Source: Rhyacophila brunnea | Lineage: Eukaryota > Arthropoda > Insecta > Trichoptera > Rhyacophilidae | Direction: 5' to 3' | DNA length: 64,000 nt | NCBI GenBank assembly: GCA_022495005.1 | Contig: JAGYXB010000965.1 | Coordinates: 186,001 to 250,000 of the forward strand | Shown here: positions 1-37,525 of the stretch, in pieces | Layout of the letters: the number at the start of each line of letters is the position of its first letter | Position numbering within the stretch: the first letter of the stretch is position 1 | Notes under the pieces: model-generated | What the model saw: the letters and a program-made list of their open reading frames with translations, nothing else | The model's database searches: none | Told to the model about the DNA's origin: nothing | Translations under genes and position numbers: made by a program

Positions 1-587
1 TAAATTATAATCACTATCATGTGTATTTTATATAGTAACTACATTCTTAAATATATATTTAATTTTCTCGTAGTCTACGTCCATATATCACTTTATTGGA
101 CGCAACGACGTTAAATTAATTGAAATTACAAAAAATTATTCGTCATATTGAATAGGTAGGTAAAGTAGTCGTGCAACAGCAGCGAACAAAATAATTTTGT
201 TTTTAAAATATTGCCATTATTGAAAAATTGTATGAAAATTGGATCAAATTAATTAAATAAATTTTAGAGTAATGAATTATTTAGGTTGTATGCAACTGAA
301 AAAATATTCGGTTTAATTACTCGTGTATTTAAATTATTTTAAGCGTGAAGAGTTTGAAAATAAATGATAAATCTTCAAGGTTTTGCAACGGAGTTGCCAG
401 TTGTAAAATAAAAGCCACTTCCTAAATTGACCAGTCGCGGCGTGACGATCGCATCTTGCAACCGCCTCTTTATTCGCCAGACCTTACGCAGGGAACGTGT
501 GTGTGTCGCATAACCTAGAACTAAACCGCAATACAAAATCTCTTGTGTTTTATTCCGTTATATTAGTAAAAGTGTTAATATTTCAAC
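1..587 (+). promoter_or_regulatory. 5' flank and probable leader of the beta-tubulin gene
   Basis: This is non-coding DNA immediately upstream of the tubulin start. Positions 1-400 are very AT-rich. A more GC-balanced block at about 420-510 precedes the ATG and probably holds the transcription start and untranslated leader. No clear TATA box is visible. The boundaries are inferred only from position and composition. Confidence 0.4.
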
Positions 588-27287
<26,700 letters not shown>

Positions 27288-28500
27288 ATTTAAAACAACA
27301 AAATCAACGTCAGTTTTTAAAATCGGCCACAAAATACAAGAACATAACACAACAAAAAAATATCAAATTGAATACTACCAATTCAAAAGCAGTCGAGATA
27401 ATATTTATATTATTATTGTTGCAATTTACTACTAAATAATTCGCCTTGTTTGCATTTCTGAATCTTGTCACCGTCGCTCGAATAATTTCACTCTTCCAAT
27501 TGTGTTTATACCACCGTCGAGTTGTCATCTCACACGAGACTGCATCCGGGCTCTAGTGAAACCAGAATACCAGTGCTGACCTGTGAGTTGAACGAGACTA
27601 CATGGTTACTTCGATTTCCATTTGTGCCACCCGGCGTGAGTCGATGACTCGATAGTCTTATTCTATCCATATAGACATGCAATTTTCTTTTTCTAATTAC
27701 GTCCACGTCTTCGATTATTTTACGATCCAACGGCCGCCGTGAAACCCCGGTCCTATGTCGCACCTCGAGTGAGTGCATGTTACTTTCTCTCATTCCCGAC
27801 AGAGCCGTAGCTCAATATCAGCGTTAAATCACAATCATATTTGACTTTTGATGATTGGCTATGTAATAATTTAAACTCTCATATCATTAGTCGATTTTTT
27901 TAAAAGCATATCATTTCTAATAATACACACAAAAATGGATCTCTTCCAACTAACTACTAAAATTGAAATCGACAGGGTGCCAATATTTAGTATTAATTAT
28001 TTCTACACCATTAATGTCGTTTTAAGCAACTTAAAAAGTGTAATCGACTCTTGAGAGTATTACGATGATGGCCGCTGCGCAATTTTGTATTTAGTATTGT
28101 TGCAAATTTTCTCTCGCGAAGACGTTGATTTTTTTTAGAAAAATTAAACAAGAATTGTCATGATGATGATCAATCCGTGTTTTTATTATCTTTGTATTAT
28201 TTATATGGTCATATTATTTTCACTACGACTTGTGTTTTTTTTTTAATCATAAGTTCATACTTTTTTGTATTTTTTTTATATATTAAGTATAATTCGTTTC
28301 CCACTGTATAAGTTTTAGTATTTTTTTTAAAAACAATCGTAATTATTATTATTATATACGAATATATATATATGTATTGAGAATGTAAACATTATTATAT
28401 ATATTATATATTTTGAAACATAATCGCATTTTTTATGAACGTTTTTTCATTTGTATGAGAGATAACAATTATATATGGTAAAATAAAACAATAAATAATG
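27288..28500 (+). other. Probable 3' untranslated region of beta-tubulin
   Basis: This non-coding stretch follows the tubulin stop codon. It becomes extremely AT-rich after 28.1 kb and contains AATAAA-type signals near 28480-28495, followed by a T-rich stretch. The end of the transcript is inferred from these signals. The pogo element begins only about 180 bp further on. Confidence 0.5.
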
Positions 28501-28678
28501 TTTTACATTAAAAAATTAATATGGTTTTATTTATGTATATAAAAAAATGTACAAGTTTATTGCAGTAATAATTAGGGAGAGGATTTATATGCACTAAAAA
28601 CAATTGACAGTTCGCGAGTGGAGAACTACAAGGTTTCTCTTTGGCGAAGCAAAAGTAACAACGAGGCAGTTTTGAATA

Positions 28679-31600
28679 GGGTGGACGCTCCTATAGTCAG
28701 CCTGTGCCTAATGTCAGCCTCTTTCATCATTTCGTGAAATAATAAGAAAATTATGCATTGTATCACCATCTATGAGAACGTTTGTGAACTAGTATCCAAG
28801 GAACCAAACATGGTTTCAAAATGGCAGTTGTAACTTATTTTCTGTCCCTATATTCAGCCGTTGCTTTCAAACAAGTGAAGACCTGTGCCATTCTTCCTCG
28901 TGCTACTAATAAATTTGCAGTTGACAACCATTTCCAAGTAAGTTCAAAAACCCTCAATTTTACTTATATTGTTGAGTTAAGTGTTATTTTACGTTTTGGT
29001 GATTGTTTTTCCTTGTTTTCAAGCATTTAATTGACGGTTATTATGCTTGATTTTTGCAATTTTGTGGTGGCTGACTTTAGGAACATATTTTGTTAGAGCA
29101 TCCTAAAGTCAACCATGGGGGCTGACCTTTGGCTATGAGTCAGTTCTTTCAAATCTGGAATCTAAGTATGTAGTAGTGTTCTCTATCTTTAAAATTTGAT
29201 CGTACATACACAAACATAATAATTTAAAGAAAAATACCAAAGGTCAGCCGCCTCATTTTGTTTTGGGGTAGACGTGGCTGACTTTAGGAAATTAATGCTC
29301 CAAATGTCGGCCGTCAACGTGCTTATACTCTTTTAATGGCTTGATCAATGGATTCAGTGTTATATTTTTGTTCAAGGTATTCACATAACTAAGTTCGTCA
29401 TGCCGAAAGAGAAGAGGATCATGCCGAATGGGTATAGAAGACCTCTTCTACAATATGACAGGAGCAAAATTGAAGATGCACTCCAAGCAATAAGGGGAGA
29501 TCAAGTCAGCATTAGAGAAGCCAGCAGAAAATATGGAGTTCCGAGAGGAACTCTACAAGATCGTCTCCACGGCAGAGTTGCTGAAAATAAAAATATGGGT
29601 CGAGATACCACATTAAGCAAAGAGGAAGAAGAGTCGTTGGTGCAATGGTTATCAGAATTGTCCAAATGTGGATTTTCAAGAAAAAAAGATGATCTGTTGA
29701 ATACAGTTCAAAAAATTATGAAAGATGATAAACGGCCAAACCCGTTTACTAATGACCGGCCTGGAAGAAAATGGTACGACCTGTTTATTAAGAGACACCC
29801 AATATTGAATGAGCGTGTTCCGGAAGGAATTAGTAAGGGTAGAGCAGTTGTTACAGAAGAATACATTCGTAAATGGTTTTATGATCTTAAAAAATACTTG
29901 AATGATATAAAAGCTATCGACCTTTTGGAAGACCCAAGAAGAATTCTAAATGGCGATGAAACCAGTTTTAGTGTTTGCCCAAAAACCGGAAAAGTTATCG
30001 CCTCAAAAGGCTGGAAAAATGTTTATGAAATCCAAGCCGGGAATGAAAAAGAGACTATAACGGTATTATTAGTCTTTACAGCGGCAGGTGACACGTTACA
30101 ACCGATGGTCGTCTTTCCATATGTTCGGCCGCCGCGAGACGTAATTGAAAGTATGCCCGATGGGTGGTTTCTTGGTCGTTCGGAGACTGGATGGATGAGA
30201 AGTGAAATATTCTTTGAATATGTGGCCAATGCAGTGAATGTGTGGTTGGAAAAAAACTCTGTACCAAAACCGGTACTCTTGTTGGTAGATGGGCATAAAT
30301 CCCATCTTACTCTTGAACTCAACAAATTCTGTAATGACAATCAAATCATTCTGTATGCACTGCCTCCAAACACGACTCACTTAATGCAACCAGCAGATGT
30401 TAGCGTTTTCCGGCCTCTCAAAGTCGAATGGCGAAAAACTGTTAGAGAATGGCAAGGAAATCCAGAAAATTTTAATTCAGTATTATCTAAGAGCACCTTT
30501 TGTCCGTTATTGAACCAAGTCCTAAAAAATGATATGACGGAAATTATTAAGAATGGTTTTAGAAAATGTGGGCTTTTCCCGTTTAACCCTGATGCTGTCG
30601 ACTACACCAAGTGTATTCAAAATACATTAGAGCGTGCCGAAAACACCAACAGGAATGAACAAATGACTCCTGGAGGTGCGCTTACTTTTAGCCGAGAACA
30701 AATAATAACGGCACAAAACATAATCAAAAGCTTAAAAAAACAATTAGAAGATGAACATATAGATGCACTTCGTGTTATCGAAATTATCGAAACTTCTTTC
30801 AATGTAGCAGACAATAGTGTTGTCACTATTGGAAACTACATTTTAAAATCCAGTGGCGTTCTGGAAGTAGATGCTGACCCTCAACCCTCAACTTCAGGCT
30901 ATGTAACAGACGAATTCCAAATTACTGAAAGAATAATAAACCCCAACCAAGAAGATACCGAAAATAATTCATTTTTACCTAATCTTGACGATGCTATTGA
31001 ATCACTGGACATGATAAACAATTTAAATTTCTCTCCTCTCTCAAGCCCTGCCTCAATTATTACAAAGTCTGGAAATACCCCACCTTCGTCATTGCCCGCA
31101 ACACCTTTGTCATGCGCACCCAATAAAATGACAAGAGGAATATCTCCTTTCTTCAAAAATCACCTGTTTACTCCAAAATGTTTGCAATTTGGAAAAAGAA
31201 AATTGAAACCAGGAGATCAGATGCCGATGGCAATTTCATCTGATGCTTGGAAGAACTACATGAACAAAAAAGAAGGAATAAAACAGGCACTGGTAGAGAA
31301 GAGGATTGAAAGGCAGGAAGCTATAAAAAAAAGAAAAGAAGAACAGGCTACAAAAATAAAAGAACGAGTGAAAAGAAAGGAAGAACAAGTGCAACGAAAA
31401 AGAAACATCACCAAACACCAGATCGTAGGACGAAAGATTAGAGAAACTAAAAAAAAATTAAAAGTAACATCTACACAATCTAAAATTTCATGTAATGGAT
31501 GTGAAGAAGATTTAATCAGTGATGTGAACGATGATGATCTCAAAAATGTTGGCTGCGACATCTGTCCAAGATGGTATCATCTCAAGTGTACCCAAAAACG

Positions 31601-32018
31601 GGGTATACCTTATGTGGAAGTTGCTTCTAACAAATTTACTTGCCATATCTGTCTGCTAACTATGTAGATGAAAATAAAATTACTACTGTTGTGACTGCAC
31701 ATACCTAAATATTTAGTTTAATTTCATGGAAAATGTACCCTGCTGGATATCTATCGACTTAGGTTGACTTTAGGAACACAAAAGGCTGGAGATAGGCACA
31801 TGGTGGCTGACATTGGGTGATTTTGGCATATTATTTTTGAAAGGCCGTTAAATTAATTTAATCAAAACAAATAACATTTTAAGTACGACAAGTGGATAAC
31901 CTTTTCTCTGAACTATAATAAGGTATAATTGTTAGAATCTTAATAGCTATATACTATTTTTTAAACTGTTTTAAATCAAGTAAAAACCTTAAGTGGCTGA
32001 CCTTTGGGACATTCACCC
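28679..32018 (+). mobile_element. Complete pogo/Tigger-type DNA transposon, 3.34 kb
   Basis: The left end, GGGTGGACGCTCCTATAGTC, and the reverse complement of the right end, GGGTGAATGTCCCAAAGGTC, form imperfect terminal inverted repeats. Each is flanked by TA (28677-28678 and 32019-32020), the target duplication of the Tc1/mariner/pogo superfamily. Subterminal copies of a GGCTGAC(C/T/A)TT(T/A)GG motif occur on both sides of the single gene. With an open transposase frame and both ends in place, this looks like a recent, possibly autonomous copy. It lies just beyond the tubulin gene's polyadenylation signals. Confidence 0.85.
29400..31667 (+). CDS. Pogo/Tigger-like transposase with C-terminal PHD-like finger, 755 aa
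   Basis: This is a DDE transposase predicted to bind the element's ends and cut and paste it at TA sites. Domains in order: a pipsqueak-type helix-turn-helix (about residues 15-60, with YGVPRGTLQDRLHGR); a CENP-B-type helix-turn-helix (about 70-175); and a DDE_1 catalytic domain (about 180-345) with candidate acids in LNGDET, LLVDGHKSH and MQPADVSVFRPLK. A long low-complexity linker and a lysine/glutamate-rich coiled-coil-like stretch (about 620-690) follow. A C-terminal zinc finger starts CNGCEEDL, continues CDICPRWYHLKC and ends FTCHIC, fitting the PHD pattern. The frame is single-exon and uninterrupted, and the first ATG fits the domain start. It belongs to the transposon that encloses it, not to the host gene set. 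The family is confident; activity is inferred. Confidence 0.92.
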   Translation: MPKEKRIMPNGYRRPLLQYDRSKIEDALQAIRGDQVSIREASRKYGVPRGTLQDRLHGRVAENKNMGRDTTLSKEEEESLVQWLSELSKCGFSRKKDDLLNTVQKIMKDDKRPNPFTNDRPGRKWYDLFIKRHPILNERVPEGISKGRAVVTEEYIRKWFYDLKKYLNDIKAIDLLEDPRRILNGDETSFSVCPKTGKVIASKGWKNVYEIQAGNEKETITVLLVFTAAGDTLQPMVVFPYVRPPRDVIESMPDGWFLGRSETGWMRSEIFFEYVANAVNVWLEKNSVPKPVLLLVDGHKSHLTLELNKFCNDNQIILYALPPNTTHLMQPADVSVFRPLKVEWRKTVREWQGNPENFNSVLSKSTFCPLLNQVLKNDMTEIIKNGFRKCGLFPFNPDAVDYTKCIQNTLERAENTNRNEQMTPGGALTFSREQIITAQNIIKSLKKQLEDEHIDALRVIEIIETSFNVADNSVVTIGNYILKSSGVLEVDADPQPSTSGYVTDEFQITERIINPNQEDTENNSFLPNLDDAIESLDMINNLNFSPLSSPASIITKSGNTPPSSLPATPLSCAPNKMTRGISPFFKNHLFTPKCLQFGKRKLKPGDQMPMAISSDAWKNYMNKKEGIKQALVEKRIERQEAIKKRKEEQATKIKERVKRKEEQVQRKRNITKHQIVGRKIRETKKKLKVTSTQSKISCNGCEEDLISDVNDDDLKNVGCDICPRWYHLKCTQKRGIPYVEVASNKFTCHICLLTM

Positions 32019-32056
32019 TACTACGACTTTGTTTTCTCAAGGATGAACGCTTAGAA

Positions 32057-33020
32057 CAGGGGCGGGCAAACTTTTTGGATGGAGGGCCGAATTCAAAATG
32101 AGCGGCGGGCCGCAAGTAAAATAACATTTTTAGATATACACTATTATCACGAAAAATAAACATCACATAAAAAATTAATGAGAAGAATGAAAGTGTTGTA
32201 CATTTTTTCAAATTCAGGTGTTAATTTTGTGGTTGATATTTTCAAAACTGCTTGTAAATGGGCATCGGAGATATTTGATCGTAAAGAATTTTTATTGAGG
32301 TTCATGATCGAAAATGTTTGTTCACATATATAGGTTGATCCAAAAACAACGAACATTTTTCTTGCATAATCTTTAAGTTGTTCGAATTTGTCTGAATTAA
32401 GGGCGTTGTAAAATTTGGATATAAATCTTCACGACGATGCAATTCTCTTAAATCAGTGTCACTGCAGACCAATAATCTCAAGTTGTAGCTCTGTCAGTAC
32501 ATTATCAATATCTATTGAAAATGGATCGCGTACTGTTGCTAAACTTGTATCAATTTTTCGGAAGTCACCAAATCTTTGTAAAAAATCGTCATTCAGAGCT
32601 TTAATAATTTTACCATATTCTCCAAATTTATATTCTGGTATATTCAGCAACTTCAAAGTTGGAAAGTGGTCCACGTTCTTATTCGATATTTGTCGAAGGA
32701 ACAACTTGAGTTTTAATTGAAATCCATTCAAACTCTTCACCATATCGTGGGCATATATTTTTTTCCTTGCAACGCAGAGTTAAAAGTATTTAAATGTGTC
32801 ACGATGTTCAACATAGAAAATAGTGGTTACATAGTGTGAGACGAGACGCAAGGAAGACATACTGAGATAATACATTAACGAAACAACAAATTCTTAAAAT
32901 TTTAATCTATTGTCAATATTTTTTAAAAAAATATAAAAAAAGTTATTCGTAATCAGAAGTACAATTAATGATGGTGGGCCGCAAAAAAATACCCGGCGGG
33001 CCGCAGTTTGCCCTCCCCTG
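32057..33020 (-). mobile_element. Internally deleted hAT element with 8-bp target duplication
   Basis: The ends CAGGGGCGGGCAAACTTTTT and GTTTGCCCTCCCCTG are inverted repeats flanked by a perfect 8-bp duplication, GCTTAGAA (32049-32056 and 33021-33028). Both features define the hAT superfamily. The 964-bp interior keeps only the 3' part of a transposase gene on the minus strand, so the copy is non-autonomous. It lies 36 bp beyond the end of the pogo element. Confidence 0.9.
32147..32743 (-). pseudogene. hAT transposase C-terminal remnant
   Basis: Two minus-strand frames in different phases (32459-32743 and 32147-32356) look like the end of a hAT transposase. The second contains STYICEQTFSIMNLNKNSLR and SDAHLQAVLKIST, the C-terminal dimerisation region of the GTF2IRD2/ZBED5-like branch. 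A break separates the frames, and the zinc finger and the first catalytic segments are missing. Confidence 0.8.
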
Positions 33021-33324
33021 GCTTAGAACCTTGTAGTATTAGGCTCCCGAGTTGTATATGGAAAAAAAATTGCAGATACATACATACCCACTTCACCCAA
33101 TATTACTGAAAAATATTGAATTGTAACCATAGTTTTTTTCACAACTACAATAATTTATTATTGAATAGGAAATGCAATTGGTATAAACCATAACGACGCT
33201 TTTTCCTAAATACTATTTACTGTTTTTTTTGTCTGAAACAATAAGTTTTAATAATTTTTTCAGTGCTCTGGTCTGGCAATAAATTTATATTGCATACCTG
33301 GACAAATCAAAGTCTGGTCTAGGC

Positions 33325-34923
33325 CAGTGTTCTCAAGTGAAATTTGACTGGCCGCACAGTTGACATTGACAGTTCTATGGAAACTTCTGGTGGCCCTCCA
33401 AATTTCACTTTCGTGATTGAAAAAATTAAAGCAAAATTTTATTTACTAAAAAAAATGGATCAATTTACTTATAGACAAGTCCGTTTAATAAAAGACATTT
33501 GAACATTTTAGTACATATCTATTTATTTAAAAATAATGGAAATTCCACAATACCTACTCTTTTTTTCCACTGCGAGCCGGCATGGCTGCTTTTAAGTGTA
33601 CACTGTCGACTGGCTTTGATAATTGTTTTTTATGAAGTGCATTACACTGAATGATTTTCACAATATACAGTAGTAGGAAAAATCGACAATATTAAAGAAA
33701 CTGTGGCCAATTCTTTGAATTTGGTCAACGTATAACTTCTACCATGGTATTATTAAAATGGTTTTTAAGAGTTTGGTCATGACTCATTTCCAATAACGCA
33801 TATTTAACGTTAGCCCAGTTACTTATATTAAATACTGAAAATGATGGTGGCCATATCTGGTGTAGGGGACACCGTGATCACATGCGACATAATGAATACA
33901 AATTATTAAAATTACTTGAATTTCAAATAACCAATAAAGGTGGTTACAAGAAAGTAGTTGAGTGGCTCAAGTGTTGTTTCAGAGAGACCAAGCGCTGTAT
34001 TGACATCCTGTTGGTTTCTCTTTTTAGTTACTTATTTAGGCCGAAAAAGTCTTCTCACATGGAATTTGTAGTCGAGAATCGGGATGGCAATTTAAGTGAT
34101 TTTCTGATATACGTCAAGTTGGACTGCCCACTTTTGAAATAGCCAGTCGTTAGTGCTGGTTAATGCTGTTATATTAAAAAACTTTTTTTTGATTTTTGTT
34201 TTTCAAAAGTGGGTACTCCAACTAGACGCTTGTCATAATTTGATTTGGCCATAACTTTTTTAATTTAATGGCAATTACGATAATTTTTGCAGCACTAAAG
34301 ATTGGCTATTTGGATTTGGAATTTTATTCATTTTTAAAAAGTGGGCACTCCAACTTGACGTTTTTTATAATTTGATTTGCCCATAACTTTTGTAATTTAA
34401 AGGCAATAACAATAATTTTTGCAGCACTAACCAATACTAATATAGTACTAACGATTGGCTATTTTGAATTTTATTTGTTTTTCAAAAGTGGGTACTCCAA
34501 CTAGACGCTTGTCATAATTTGATTTGCCCATAACTTTTTTAATTTAATGGCAATTACGATAATTTTTGCAGCACTAACTAACACTAAAGATTGGCTATTT
34601 TGGATTTAGAATTTTATTCATTTTTAAAAAGTGGGCAGTCCAACTTGACGTCAAGTTGGACTGCCCACATTGAATTGCCTATAACTTTTTTAATATAACA
34701 GTACTAACGATGATATTGCAGCACTAACGACTGGCTATTTCAAAAGTGGGCAGTCCAAATTGACGTACTTGATTTTCTGTATATCCAAAACTGGCAACCA
34801 GAGTGGCGTTGAAAAAAATGTTTAAATATTTAATTTTTTTAATGACAATTTACTTAGAATTTTTGACATGCATTTTAAAATGGGTGACAATACTATTTGC
34901 AGACTGGCGGTTGGGAAACACTG
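33325..34923. mobile_element. hAT-like relic with an embedded palindromic array
   Basis: The left end CAGTGTTCTCAAG and the right end GGGAAACACTG are hAT-like, but the 8-bp flanks do not match, so these may be ends of different copies. The left 400 bp (including ACACTGAATGATTTTCACA and AGTAGGAAAAATCGACAATA) recurs in reverse orientation at about 46.5-46.8 kb, confirming a dispersed family. A short frame at 33882-34142 has no recognised similarity. Confidence 0.5.
34110..34766. repeat. Direct and inverted array of ~150-bp units
   Basis: The array opens with TACGTCAAGTTGGACTGCCC and closes with the reverse complement of nearly the same ~50 bp. Between them, about four ~150-bp units carry the phrases GTGGG(T/C)ACTCCAACT, CATAACTTTT and TTTTTGCAGCACTAA. 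Near 34628-34668 two units meet head to head in a ~40-bp palindrome (AGTCCAACTTGACGTCAAGT at its core). No coding signal is present. Confidence 0.75.
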
Positions 34924-35058
34924 CCTGAATTTTACTTTTGGTTTTGCCAAAAATTAACACTTCGAACATTGCAGTAACATTTTTAAGGTAATTTTATCTA
35001 TATACATTATACAAAGATTAAAAGATTTGAATATAATGGCGTCTATATTAATATATGA

Positions 35059-35400
35059 TCACCCCCCATGCAGCGTAGATATAAATAACACGCAATCTTC
35101 CGGCTTGAGCTGATAGTCCAATTCTCCAATCAACTCCCAATCCTCATCGTTCACAAGCACGAGAATTCCCGGTCTCACGGAACCCTGCTGGAGGAATAAC
35201 TCTGGTCGTTCTTTCAGCATATTTTTCTCCATCCAAACGAGTAGATGGCTTATCTTCCAGGTGTCGTTTTCGTTGTATTTCGTGTTGAAGTCTGATAGGG
35301 CTGGCAGAGTGACACGCCGCTTCTTTATCTTGTCGAATAGTAATTCTGCACCACCGGCGAATTCGATGGTTATCGGTATAGATCTAGCGGATTCCGTCAT
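35059..35400 (-). CDS. Urm1: URM1, ubiquitin-related modifier 1, 113 aa
   Basis: URM1 is a small ubiquitin-like protein. Its C-terminal thiocarboxylate, made by an MOCS3/Uba4-type enzyme, donates sulfur for 2-thiouridine in the wobble base of certain cytosolic tRNAs and can also be attached to proteins. The single frame has the family signatures [20 protein letters not shown] and [12 protein letters not shown], and ends FISTLHGG, the exposed Gly-Gly essential for activation, directly before the stop. Length is close to the usual 100-113 residues, and the first ATG gives the normal start. The coding sequence is intronless here. It stands alone between the hAT relic and the DIRS element; no partner gene is adjacent. 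No defects were seen. Confidence 0.95.
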   Translation of the reverse strand: MTESARSIPITIEFAGGAELLFDKIKKRRVTLPALSDFNTKYNENDTWKISHLLVWMEKNMLKERPELFLQQGSVRPGILVLVNDEDWELIGELDYQLKPEDCVLFISTLHGG

Positions 35401-36500
35401 TCTGTGGATTTAAAAGAAGTTAAAAAATCGTTGGCTGTTTGGAGCTATCAATGGTAACCGTACACCAGGGCACAGAACTGAAAGGAGGTCACTATCAATA
35501 GAGACGGAGAGAAATGATTTCAGGACAGGTCCTGAATTATCATGCCCTTGTTCATGATGATGTAAGAAATAGTTAAGAGAGGTCTTAAACCAGCAATGGA
35601 CGGGTGAAAATGACATTCATACATTATTACTGAGTTTCAATTTTATCAAATTCTATTTCAAATAACCTCATAATAAATTCATGTACTCACTTGATATAAT
35701 ATATTATTTTATATTAAATATCGAATATTCTATTATTTGAGTATTATTAACATATTATGCAGCTGTATCAGTAATTAAATAAAACTAACACATACTTCGA
35801 AAGTAATGAGTGGTGTAAATGTTAGGTTATGTTATGATTCACAAATTACAGCGCGCTGTCACATTTGTCATAGACAGCCATAGATGATATAATAGACAAC
35901 TTATCCTAATAAAATTATTTTGATGAAATTGGGTGAAAAATTAAATAACACAAGCTTAATAAATAGGTACCTACCTAATTATAATATATTTCTCATAATT
36001 TTTTTACGTCTGCGTAATATTGAAAATGAAGATTGATGCGTTTTTTGAAATAAAGTTCTGAAAGAAAAATAGTAGGTACCTAGGTACCTACTAGCTCTAA
36101 TAAAATTATGTCTTCATAGAACTAGGTACCTGTTGACCTGCAAACTTATCTGTAAAATGAGATGGAGATCCACTGTCGAAAACTACCCAATCACGACTCG
36201 TAACTTGCATAATTGACATTCGGATGACGTTTTTCAATATGGCGTCCTATGGTAGTTGTAGTTCCATTTTTGGCCATTCTCCAGATAAGTTTCAAGGTCG
36301 TTTGCATGCTGTTCTTTGTTCATATTTTGACAGGACAATCGATAATTTTGAAGAGGTGTATTGTCTATGAGAATATGAAGTGTCGACACAATAAAGGGAG
36401 AACCAGAGTAAAATATGCTACCTACCATGATATTGACATTACTGACCTCTCAATTTTTTAAACTTATATATAATGAGGAAAACAATGACGAATAATATTA
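35401..36500. other. Intergenic DNA upstream of URM1
   Basis: AT-rich sequence with TAGGTACCTA-type tracts near 35970 and 36075-36095 and no recognisable gene. The first 200-300 bp presumably carry the URM1 promoter, but no specific site can be pointed to. Confidence 0.4.
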
Positions 36501-36800
36501 ATTATTCGAATTTGACTTTGAAGTCCTTGAGATAGGGTTTGCTCTTTCTTCTTCGCGTGAGGTTATATTACCTATACTAATTTATTTTCCTTTTTCTTGT
36601 CGTTGGTCATTCCTCCGTTTTTATTTACTGGTCATACCCGCGCGTCCATTTTTTTATGTATGGAGTTTGGGATCCCTTTGTCTTCATTAAGGATTTGACT
36701 TTCTTATTGTTTACATGTTATGTCTGACAGTTCATTCTAACTATCAAAAAAATCATCTTGGACGAACGTTAAGTGATAGTTAGTGAACGTTAAGTGATCA

Positions 36801-37400
36801 GTGATTATGGCGCAAGATCTGAATGACCGTAAGGAGGATATTCTAAAACCAATGGACACCAGACGGCGTAGCAGAACTGCTACAGGAGGAAAGTTCAACG
36901 TACGAGCGTCGATTAAGATGCTGATGGTTGAGGTATCCTCGTTACGTACCTTATTTCAGCAGGGGGACCGGCAAGGAATGGCACAACGCCCAAAAACAAT
37001 TCTTGGCGGCCCCTATGGTTGTAGAGTTAGGTCTAAATGACAAGTTGCGTCGGTGCGACCACTCGTCATCAGCTAACCATCTGACGGAGAGGACCATCGC
37101 GGCCCTCCAGAATGCGATGTTTTCTCAACGGGACAGCTTCTGAAAGGGTATGCAAGGGTTAGTGGATTGGGCAACCAATCCTCAAAACATCATAACAGCG
37201 ATGAGCCTGTACCAAAAAATCGAAGAGGGTTTTGGGGACAACGCATAATAAAATTTGCGAGAACATGACTCAGATCCTTACCGGAAGGATACCTTCACTC
37301 GGGAGGCACTATCAAGGATTCCTCCGAGCTGAGAGTCCCGGAAGGCCCACGAACTCACATTATGGCCGGGGTACTCCCAAGGGGCGACGTCTTGTGGGAA
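36801..37400 (+). pseudogene. DIRS first ORF (gag-like) remnant
   Basis: A start at 36801 opens a basic frame (DTRRRSRTATGGKF) that soon stops. Neighbouring frames stay partly open to about 37.46 kb. Position ahead of the reverse transcriptase is the only reason for calling it gag-like; no domain was recognised. Confidence 0.4.
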
Positions 37401-37525
37401 GGGAGTTCTCCATCGGAGGTACGGGCTCCACCAGGGATCCGTACTCTAAGCGAAGGTGACCGCATCTGGACGACCAACAACATTGGGGGCCACCTAAGAG
37501 ACTTTCGGGGAGTCTGGATGGCGTA

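Noticed and set aside
33882..34142. Possible gene of 86 codons in the hAT-like relic
   Set aside because: Its end runs into the palindromic repeat array and it matches no known protein, so it is more likely repeat-derived noise.
34110..34766. CRISPR-like array
   Set aside because: Units are ~150 bp, in mixed orientation and without unique spacers, and the genome is eukaryotic.
33317..34931. Target-site duplication for the 33325-34923 hAT-like element
   Set aside because: The eight bases before the left end (GTCTAGGC) and after the right end (CCTGAATT) do not match, so the ends may not belong to one insertion.
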